Shown in pieces: positions 1 to 5,461 of a stretch of DNA of 6,285 nucleotides. The translations under genes were made by a program, and so were the position numbers. The stretch is from Bacteroidota bacterium (GTDB taxonomy: Bacteria > Bacteroidota > Bacteroidia > Chitinophagales > LD1): positions 1 through 6,285 of the forward strand of contig PLSN01000222.1 in assembly GCA_003165135.1 (NCBI GenBank), in the 5' to 3' direction. Under the pieces are notes generated by a model that saw nothing but the letters and a program-made list of their open reading frames with translations, was not told the origin of the DNA and made no database searches. Position 1 is the first letter of the stretch; every line of letters begins with the position of its first letter.

Positions 1-187
1 AATATCGCGGACAAAGCAACCATTTTTTGGTCAGAACTAATGCCTATATCCCAACCCCAAAGACTGTCACAATTATATTGAATATAAATTGAAAATAGAT
101 AAAGTCCTGAATTTTTAATAGACAAATTAATTCAATAGCCCTATGGTTTGTGTCCTTAAATAAAGTCAAATTCAAATCATTTTTAAC

Positions 188-211
188 CTGAGTGGTATTT
201 TGTACACTCAG
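188..211. repeat. 7-bp perfect inverted repeat (possible weak terminator or operator)
   Basis: CTGAGTG at 188-194 is the exact reverse complement of CACTCAG at 205-211, with a 10-base AT-rich spacer (195-204) in which TA at 196-197 can also pair with TA at 203-204. A short T-run follows only after six bases (218-221), so this is not a classic intrinsic terminator. It could end an upstream transcript, bind a dimeric regulator, or be chance in AT-rich DNA. A second, weaker GAGTT/AACTC pairing (215-219 with 233-237) lies just downstream. Confidence 0.35.
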
Positions 212-293
212 AATGAGTTTTAAGGTAATTTTAACTCTAAAAACAATCAGCCCATCATTAATTTATAGTTATTTGGGGGCTTTAACTACATTG

Positions 294-347
294 CCGCTAC
301 TATTAGAAAGACCGCTATTAGTGTGGTTAAACAATTAATACGCTATT
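294..347 (+). repeat. Short imperfect direct repeats upstream of wbpB
   Basis: CCGCTA occurs at 294-299 and 312-317. CTATTAG occurs at 300-306 and 315-321. CGCTATT occurs at 313-319 and 341-347. The copies lie within 90 bases of the first gene start and are GC-richer than their surroundings, so they could be operator half-sites. The units are very short, and chance is a serious alternative. Confidence 0.25.
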
Positions 348-351
348 TTTA
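344..351 (+). promoter_or_regulatory. Weak candidate -7 box for the wbpB operon
   Basis: TATTTTTA differs from the Bacteroidota -7 consensus TAnnTTTG only at the last base and lies 29 bases before the wbpB ATG. Transcription would begin near 358, leaving a leader of about 20 bases. No TTG -33 element is visible 17-23 bases upstream, where the sequence reads GTGTGGTTAA. This is the best position I found for a promoter at the head of the three-gene block, but it is poor. The operon may instead be read from further upstream. Confidence 0.2.
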
Positions 352-380
352 CCTAAATTTACGCATACAGAACAACGATA

Positions 381-1352
381 ATGGCCGTAAAAAATTTCGC
401 ATTAATAGGAGCTGCAGGATATATTGCCTCACGGCATCTCAAAGCCATCAAAGACACCGGAAATAATCTCGTCGCCGCATTGGACAAATTTGACAGCGTA
501 GGGATCATTGACAGTTATTTTCCTGATGCCGATTTTTTTGTGGAGTTTGAGCGTTTTGACAGGTATATTGACAAGCTGATCCGGGGCAATGTAGCCCTTG
601 ATTATGTCTCGGTATGTACACCAAACTACCTGCATGATGCGCATATACGTTTCGGCCTGAAAAATGGGGCTGATGTGATCTGCGAGAAACCGCTGGTCCT
701 TAATCCCTGGAATATAGATAGCCTCAGAGAGATGGAAACTGAGATGGGAAAGAAGGTCTACAATATCCTCCAGCTCAGGCTGCATCCCGCTATCATCGCG
801 CTAAAGGAAGAAGTGGCCCGTGCACCTAAGGATAAAGTATTTGAATTTGACCTGACCTATATCACCTCCAGAGGCCATTGGTACTATACGAGCTGGAAAG
901 GCGACCAGTCCAAATCCGGCGGCATAGCTACAAATATCGGCGTACATTTCTATGATATGCTATCATGGATATTCGGCGAGGTCAAACAGAATGTAGTTCA
1001 TATTCACACACACGACAGGGCAGCAGGCTATCTGGAGTTCGATAGGGCGAGAGTACGCTGGTTTCTCAGTATAAATGCAGATACTATCCCCGCCGAGCTA
1101 AGGGCACAAGGCAAAAGGACATACAGGTCTATGAGTATCGAGGGCAGGGAAATAGAATTCAGTGACGGATTTGCTGACTTGCATACCAGAAGCTATGAAG
1201 AAATATTAAAAGGAAACGGATTTGGGTTGATGGAAGCCATGCCTTCGATCAAAATAGTACACGACATCAGGCACCAGACACCTATCGGACTGAAGGGCGA
1301 TTATCACCCTTTTGCAGCATTGGCTCAGGCACCGCATCCATTTCACAGTTAA
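381..1352 (+). CDS. wbpB: WbpB/WlbA-type UDP-N-acetylglucosaminuronate 3-dehydrogenase
   Basis: A cytoplasmic Gfo/Idh/MocA-family oxidoreductase of 323 residues, close to the roughly 316 of Pseudomonas WbpB. Family knowledge: WbpB/WlbA oxidises C3 of UDP-GlcNAc-uronic acid with NAD+, and WbpE then transaminates the 3-keto sugar on the way to UDP-2,3-diacetamido-uronic acids. Seen here: an N-terminal Rossmann segment with FALIGAAGYIASRHL (residues 6-20), the CEKPL motif (101-105) whose Lys103 is the expected catalytic lysine, NILQLRLHP (128-136), DLTYITSRG (157-165), and GVHFYDML (187-194) containing the probable active-site His189. The stretch DLHTRSYEEIL (266-276) is also typical of WbpB. 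The ATG at 381 begins directly at the conserved N-terminus and has no Shine-Dalgarno, as is normal in Bacteroidota. It heads a tight block with asnB 18 bases downstream. The WbpA, D, E and I partners are not in the window. A related UDP-sugar specificity cannot be excluded. Confidence 0.9.
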   Translation: MAVKNFALIGAAGYIASRHLKAIKDTGNNLVAALDKFDSVGIIDSYFPDADFFVEFERFDRYIDKLIRGNVALDYVSVCTPNYLHDAHIRFGLKNGADVICEKPLVLNPWNIDSLREMETEMGKKVYNILQLRLHPAIIALKEEVARAPKDKVFEFDLTYITSRGHWYYTSWKGDQSKSGGIATNIGVHFYDMLSWIFGEVKQNVVHIHTHDRAAGYLEFDRARVRWFLSINADTIPAELRAQGKRTYRSMSIEGREIEFSDGFADLHTRSYEEILKGNGFGLMEAMPSIKIVHDIRHQTPIGLKGDYHPFAALAQAPHPFHS

Positions 1353-1370
1353 AACTCAGTAAGCAAAAAA

Positions 1371-3218
1371 ATGTGCGGAATAGCCGGATTTTACTCATTC
1401 AATAAAAAATTCTCAGATGCTGATCTAAAAAGAATGACCGATCGCATCGCTCACAGAGGGCCTGATGCAGATGGCTTCTATATGGACCCTGAGAGCGGGG
1501 TTGGACTGGGCCACCGCAGGTTGAGTATCCTGGACCTGAGTACCGCAGCCAATCAGCCTATGCAGTCGCACTGCGGCAGGTATTATATCTGTTTCAATGG
1601 AGAAGTATTCAACTACCGCGAGATAGCTGAGCAGCTTAATATCAAATGCCACACCACCTCAGATACAGAAGTGATCCTGGAGGCGTTCATCTTAAAAGGG
1701 GTGGATTTTGTCCATCTTCTCAATGGCATGTTTGCTATCGTGATCTATGACAGCCGCGATCAGGTCATTTATGTATTTCGTGACAGGCTCGGTATCAAAC
1801 CTGTCATGTACTACTGGCAGAATAATGATTTCGTTTTCGCATCTGAGATCAAGGCCCTGCTCACCCTGGAGGAAATAAACCGCACCAAGACCACAAAAAA
1901 AGAAAGCGTCTATACCTTTCTCAACTCCGGCTATATCCCCGAGCCCCATACGATCTATAATAGTATTCACAAGCTACGGGCAGGCAGCTATGCGGTGATC
2001 CGCGACAGCAAAATGGTAGTGACCAGCTACTGGAAACCCGAAGACAAGATCACCGCTGATAAGGTTACAGATTTTCAAACGGCAAAAAAACAACTGAACG
2101 AGCTACTGGAAAGCTCAGTACGATACAGAATGATAAGCGATGTGCCATTTGGTGTTTTTCTAAGCGGAGGCATCGACTCCAGCACTGTCGCAGCCATTGC
2201 CCAGAATATATCGACTGATTCCATAAAGACATTCTCTATCGGTGTCAAAGACGAGAAGATGAATGAATCTGAATTTGCCCGTAGTGTTTCGAAATACTTA
2301 AAAACTCACCATTATGAATTTGTCGTCTCCGAGCGGGACTCTCTGGAGATGGTCGAAAAAATGATGACTGCATATGACGAACCATATGCAGACTCATCGG
2401 CTATACCTACTATGCTGGTCTCTAAGCTGGCCCGTCAGCAAGTCACAATGGCGCTATCAGGAGATGGAGGTGACGAACTTTTTATGGGGTATGGTGCATA
2501 CGTCTGGGCAGATCGGTTTCAGAAAAACCCGCTTCTAAAAACATTCCGGTCGCCGATAGGCAAGTCACTCAGTAAGCTCAGCAATAAATACAAGCGGGCC
2601 GCTAGCCTGTTTGACTATATGGATGAGAAAAGATTAAAAAGCCATATTTTTTCTCAGGAACAATATTTTTTCTCAGAGCGAGAGCTGCATACCATGCTGC
2701 ATGATCAGTATATCTGGCCATTGCAGTTTGATGAGGAATTTCATGATCTGAAGAGAAAACTATCTGCCAAAGAAGAACAAGCACTCTTTGATATCAAAAA
2801 CTATCTCAAAGATGATCTTTTGGTCAAGGTAGATATCGCCAGCATGCAATTTTCACTGGAGGCACGTACGCCATTTCTTGATTACAGGCTAGTTGAGTTT
2901 GCCCTCAATCTGGACGAAAACCTGAAACTACGCGACAATGTAAGCAAGTACCTGCTCAAAGAAGTGCTATATAGCTATGTACCTAAAGAGTTATTTGACA
3001 GGCCCAAAAAGGGTTTCTCGATCCCTCTCTCCAAATGGCTGCACACAGACCTTAAGTTTCTGATAGATAATTACCTTTCAAAAGGGGGCATCGAAAATGC
3101 AGGATTTGTAAAATATGAAGAGGTCAAAAAAATAGTCGGCCGTTTTGAAAAAGGCGAAGATTATTTATTTAACAGGATATGGGTTTTAATATTACTCCAC
3201 AAATGGAACGCACAATGA
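1371..3218 (+). CDS. asnB: Glutamine-hydrolysing asparagine synthetase-like amidotransferase (AsnB)
   Basis: A 615-residue two-domain cytoplasmic enzyme. The N-terminal class II glutaminase domain begins with MCGIAGF, so Cys2 becomes the N-terminal nucleophile once Met1 is removed, which also fixes the start. It carries HRGPD (28-32), GHRRLSILD (47-55), FNGEVFNY (75-82) and SDTE (97-100). The synthetase domain has the ATP-pyrophosphatase loop SGGIDSS (265-271), SGDGGDELFMGY (363-374) and the VKVDIASM...LEARTPFLD block (485-504). All key motifs are present, so both glutamine hydrolysis and carboxylate adenylation should work. Classical AsnB converts aspartate to asparagine. Homologues inside polysaccharide clusters are thought to amidate the C6 carboxyl of uronic acid sugars. 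Its position between wbpB and a glycosyltransferase favours the sugar role, which is inference. It lies 18 bases after wbpB and 16 before the next gene, consistent with one transcript. Confidence 0.93.
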   Translation: MCGIAGFYSFNKKFSDADLKRMTDRIAHRGPDADGFYMDPESGVGLGHRRLSILDLSTAANQPMQSHCGRYYICFNGEVFNYREIAEQLNIKCHTTSDTEVILEAFILKGVDFVHLLNGMFAIVIYDSRDQVIYVFRDRLGIKPVMYYWQNNDFVFASEIKALLTLEEINRTKTTKKESVYTFLNSGYIPEPHTIYNSIHKLRAGSYAVIRDSKMVVTSYWKPEDKITADKVTDFQTAKKQLNELLESSVRYRMISDVPFGVFLSGGIDSSTVAAIAQNISTDSIKTFSIGVKDEKMNESEFARSVSKYLKTHHYEFVVSERDSLEMVEKMMTAYDEPYADSSAIPTMLVSKLARQQVTMALSGDGGDELFMGYGAYVWADRFQKNPLLKTFRSPIGKSLSKLSNKYKRAASLFDYMDEKRLKSHIFSQEQYFFSERELHTMLHDQYIWPLQFDEEFHDLKRKLSAKEEQALFDIKNYLKDDLLVKVDIASMQFSLEARTPFLDYRLVEFALNLDENLKLRDNVSKYLLKEVLYSYVPKELFDRPKKGFSIPLSKWLHTDLKFLIDNYLSKGGIENAGFVKYEEVKKIVGRFEKGEDYLFNRIWVLILLHKWNAQ

Positions 3219-3238
3219 CAACGCCATTTTTGATATGA
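3215..3238 (+). other. Seven-codon micro-ORF bridging asnB and the glycosyltransferase
   Basis: An ATG at 3215 overlaps the asnB stop as ATGA (3215-3218). It reads seven codons (MTTPFLI) to a TGA at 3236-3238, which itself overlaps the glycosyltransferase ATG as ATGA (3235-3238). A ribosome ending asnB could in principle restart here and then again at the next gene, giving stepwise translational coupling across the 16-base gap. The peptide is probably meaningless in itself. Chance is likely for so short a frame, and no Shine-Dalgarno supports it. Confidence 0.15.
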
Positions 3239-4479
3239 ATAAGGCAAATAAACATGTCCTCTACTTGTCGTATGATGGTATGACCGATCCACTGGGGCAA
3301 TCTCAGGTACTGCCTTATCTGATAAACCTCGCTGCACAAGGTGGGTACAATTTTACCATTCTGAGTTTCGAAAAGCCCGATAAATATCAAAAATATAAAA
3401 CCCTCATCGAGTCCATATGTTCTGACCATGGCATAGAATGGGTACCACTGGCATATACCAAAAATCCGCCGGTGTTCTCTACCATATATGATGTCGTCAA
3501 ATTAAAAAGAAAAGCAGAGGAGATCTACCTCAAGAAACCATATGTACTGGTACATGCGCGTGGAGCATATATGACCTCGCTGGTAGCTCTGGATCTCAAG
3601 CGCAAATTCAATGTCAAATATATTTTTGACATGCGTGGCTTTTGGGCGGATGAGCGCATAGATGGGAACCTTTGGAAACTGAGTAACCCGCTTTTTAAAA
3701 CCATATATCTTTTCTTTAAGAAAAAGGAAAAGGATTTTCTCGAAAATGCTGACGAGGTCATCACACTGACACATGCAGCTCAGGAAGAGATCCACTCCTG
3801 GCGCAATATTTCCAACAACCCTGTGCATATTAGTGTCATACCCTGCTGCGTGGATATGGAGAAATTTTCTCAAAGCAAAGTCGATACAGTCCTCAAGGAA
3901 AAACTAAAAGCTGAACTGAACTTGAAAGACGCTGATTATATACTTTCCTATTTAGGTTCACTGGGCACCTGGTATATGCTGGAGGAAATGCTGGATTTCT
4001 TTAGGGTCCTATTGACCAAAAAGAGCAATGCAAAGCTACTTTTTGTGACAAATGATCCCGAAGAAGGCATAATGAGTAAAGTAGCTGCAAAAGGGATCGA
4101 TAAGAATACAGTGATCATAGTTCATTCATCATTTGAGAAAGTCCCCACATATATATCCCTGTCTGATGCTTCCATTTTCTTTATCAAGCCCGCCTATTCT
4201 AAAAAAGGGTCCTCGCCGATCAAACAAGGCGAGCTCATGTCTATGGGCATCCCGGTAGTATGCAACTCAAATGTGGGTGATACGGACTGGATAGTCAGAA
4301 AATATCATTCCGGGATAGTAGTAGACACATTTGATACAGTGGGATATGAAAAAGCGGTTTCCGAACTGCTTGTACATGATTTTAATCATACAGCCATCAT
4401 TGATGGTGCTACTGACTACTTTTCGCTGGAGGTAGGGGTAAAAGAGTACATGGATGTATACAAAAAGCTTTTGGATTAG
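3235..4479 (+). CDS. GT4-like (GT-B fold) glycosyltransferase
   Basis: A 414-residue enzyme expected to add a nucleotide-activated sugar to a lipid-linked oligosaccharide at the cytoplasmic face of the inner membrane. The N-terminal acceptor domain opens with VLYLSYDGMTDPLGQSQVLP (8-27), a signature of a GT4-like family found in polysaccharide loci. It also has VHARGAYM (106-113) and FDMRGFWADERIDG (131-144), followed by a basic helix KKKEKDF (162-168). The C-terminal donor domain has YLGSLGTWY (239-247) and SPIKQGELMSMGIPVVCN (327-344), the nucleotide-sugar binding region with Glu333. No signal peptide or true membrane helix is seen; the segment around 157-161 (TIYLF) is short and may only associate with the membrane. 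The ATG at 3235 precedes the conserved first strand and follows asnB by 16 bases. Donor and acceptor sugars cannot be told from sequence. Confidence 0.88.
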   Translation: MNKANKHVLYLSYDGMTDPLGQSQVLPYLINLAAQGGYNFTILSFEKPDKYQKYKTLIESICSDHGIEWVPLAYTKNPPVFSTIYDVVKLKRKAEEIYLKKPYVLVHARGAYMTSLVALDLKRKFNVKYIFDMRGFWADERIDGNLWKLSNPLFKTIYLFFKKKEKDFLENADEVITLTHAAQEEIHSWRNISNNPVHISVIPCCVDMEKFSQSKVDTVLKEKLKAELNLKDADYILSYLGSLGTWYMLEEMLDFFRVLLTKKSNAKLLFVTNDPEEGIMSKVAAKGIDKNTVIIVHSSFEKVPTYISLSDASIFFIKPAYSKKGSSPIKQGELMSMGIPVVCNSNVGDTDWIVRKYHSGIVVDTFDTVGYEKAVSELLVHDFNHTAIIDGATDYFSLEVGVKEYMDVYKKLLD

Positions 4480-4493
4480 TGGAAAACAACAAC

Positions 4494-4521
4494 CTGATTA
4501 TATAGCATTTCACTATCTTTG
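4494..4521 (+). promoter_or_regulatory. Bacteroidota-type promoter upstream of the oxygenase
   Basis: TATCTTTG at 4514-4521 matches the Bacteroidota -7 consensus TAnnTTTG at every defined position. CTG at 4494-4496 sits 17 bases upstream, where a TTG -33 element is expected, with one mismatch. Transcription should start near 4527-4529, leaving a leader of about 12 bases before the ATG at 4540. The site lies in the 60-base gap after the glycosyltransferase stop, so it would be an internal promoter that expresses the oxygenase, and perhaps the gene after it, separately from the wbpB block. Confidence 0.6.
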
Positions 4522-4539
4522 CGAGCAAAATATCTTAAT

Positions 4540-5328
4540 ATGAAATACATAGATTTTGATAGCCTGACCAGGCGTCAGCAAAGCATAAAAGCCGATTTTA
4601 ATGACCCCAAAAAGCCTTTCAGATATGTAATGTTTGAAAACTTTTTTTATCCTGACAAGGCGGACCTGATCCATGACAGCTATCCGACAATCCAAGATGG
4701 CAAATGGGATGGTACCACATACATCGATCAAAAGAACAAATTTGCCAAGACGAAATTTGAAAAGGGAAGCATTTTTGATGAGGTTTTTGGTGAAATGAAC
4801 TCTAAAGAGTTTACTAAATGGCTAGAACAGATTACAGGTATAGAAGGCGTACTGGGAGATGATGAACTTTTTGGCGGCGGACTGCATCAGTCAGTCAAGG
4901 GCGCCTTCCTCAATGTGCATGTGGATTATAATATTCACCCCACTACTAAATATCATCGCAGGATGAATGTACTGGTCTATATGAATAAGGACTGGAAAGA
5001 TGAATACGAAGGTAATCTCGAACTATGGGACCTGAGCGGAGGCAAAATGGACCTCATAGGAAAGTTTGCCCCTATCCTGAATCGCTGTGTTATATTTGAG
5101 ACCAGTGAAATTTCTTTTCACGGCCACCCTAAACCACTCAATGCGCCTGAAGGGATCAACAGAAAATCAATAGCCACATATTACTACACCGTAGATCGTC
5201 CCGCCGAACAAACAGCGGCTGAGCATAACACTATATATGTAAACACCGAAGGCGCCGTAGGCAGTATCAAACGTTTCAATTCGGGTGTCAAAGCTTTTTT
5301 AGAGCGGATCAATATCGGAAAAGATTAA
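4540..5328 (+). CDS. Fe(II)/2-oxoglutarate-dependent oxygenase (prolyl-hydroxylase-like fold)
   Basis: A 262-residue soluble protein of the 2OG-Fe(II) oxygenase superfamily, which couples decarboxylation of 2-oxoglutarate to hydroxylation of a substrate. The iron triad is visible: His127 and Asp129 in LNVHVDYN (124-131), and a distal His194 in SFHGHP (192-197). Arg208 in NRKSIATYYY (207-216) is placed to bind the 2-oxoglutarate carboxylate. Between them MNVLVYMNKDW (142-152) and GNLELWDL (158-165) are typical double-stranded beta-helix strands of prolyl 4-hydroxylase-like members. I chose the ATG at 4540. A longer frame from TTG 4519 would add seven residues, but that TTG is inside the -7 box and upstream of the likely transcript start. 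The substrate is unknown. Its place between two glycosyltransferases suggests hydroxylation of a sugar, lipid carrier or acyl group of the polysaccharide, but a protein substrate is possible. Confidence 0.8.
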   Translation: MKYIDFDSLTRRQQSIKADFNDPKKPFRYVMFENFFYPDKADLIHDSYPTIQDGKWDGTTYIDQKNKFAKTKFEKGSIFDEVFGEMNSKEFTKWLEQITGIEGVLGDDELFGGGLHQSVKGAFLNVHVDYNIHPTTKYHRRMNVLVYMNKDWKDEYEGNLELWDLSGGKMDLIGKFAPILNRCVIFETSEISFHGHPKPLNAPEGINRKSIATYYYTVDRPAEQTAAEHNTIYVNTEGAVGSIKRFNSGVKAFLERINIGKD

Positions 5329-5340
5329 TTCCGCCCTTGC

Positions 5341-5348
5341 TTTCTTTG
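5341..5348 (+). promoter_or_regulatory. Weak candidate -7 box before the last glycosyltransferase
   Basis: TTTCTTTG matches TAnnTTTG at five of the six defined bases and shares TCTTTGC with the stronger box at 4514-4521. It lies 13 bases after the oxygenase stop. No TTG is seen at the expected -33 distance, and the leader would be over 100 bases long if translation begins at 5462. It is offered only because the 133-base gap is wide enough to hold a promoter. Confidence 0.2.
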
Positions 5349-5461
5349 CTATACAGACGCCGGAAAAAACTATATTACGGGAGCAAATTGGTCAGACGAT
5401 ATCAATGGATGTAAAATCAAAAAAGATATACGACCATAGAATAAGTCAACTCCCATATAGA

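Larger units (their letters stand above)
1..380. other. AT-rich intergenic/leader region with no supported gene
   Basis: This stretch is about 30% GC by hand count over 1-360 (about 28% from 61 on), clearly lower than the genes that follow. On the + strand only short open stretches enter from the left edge: frame 1 stops at 79-81 and frame 3 at 90-92, and neither gives a recognisable peptide. The low GC, lack of a long reading frame, an inverted repeat at 188-211 and short repeats at 294-347 fit a regulatory leader between transcription units, with the sugar cluster starting at 381. No tRNA, rRNA or transposon end was recognised. Confidence 0.6.

Noticed and set aside
1..92. Tail of an upstream gene entering from the left edge
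   Set aside because: Frames 1 and 3 stay open for 26 and 29 codons, but neither peptide is recognisable and nothing favours one over the other.
241..380. Enterobacterial-style JUMPStart/ops element before the sugar cluster
   Set aside because: No GGCGGTAG-type ops core is present on the + strand; only short CCGCTA repeats are seen.
429..785. 118-codon minus-strand open frame opposite wbpB
   Set aside because: It lies wholly inside a clearly conserved gene on the other strand, and its peptide shows no recognisable domain.
1425..1970. Two minus-strand open frames of 75 and 92 codons opposite asnB
   Set aside because: Both are antisense to the conserved glutaminase domain and have no recognisable motifs.
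3169..3873. Several minus-strand open frames, the longest 123 codons, opposite the first glycosyltransferase
   Set aside because: Overlapping antisense frames in a conserved gene; two of them also overlap each other in different frames, as expected of shadows.
4519..4539. TTG start adding seven residues to the oxygenase
   Set aside because: The TTG is part of a perfect -7 box, and an ATG follows 21 bases later at a plausible N-terminus.
4513..4731. 72-codon minus-strand frame over the start of the oxygenase
   Set aside because: It is antisense to the promoter and N-terminus of the oxygenase and shows no domain.
5329..5365. Possible terminator (TTCCG at 5329-5333 with CGGAA at 5361-5365)
   Set aside because: Only five base pairs across a 27-base loop with a mismatch next to the stem, so not a credible intrinsic terminator despite the A-run that follows.
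5405..5461. Earlier in-frame ATG for the last glycosyltransferase
   Set aside because: The extra 19 residues are hydrophilic and precede the conserved first strand that begins at the ATG at 5462; kept only as an alternative.
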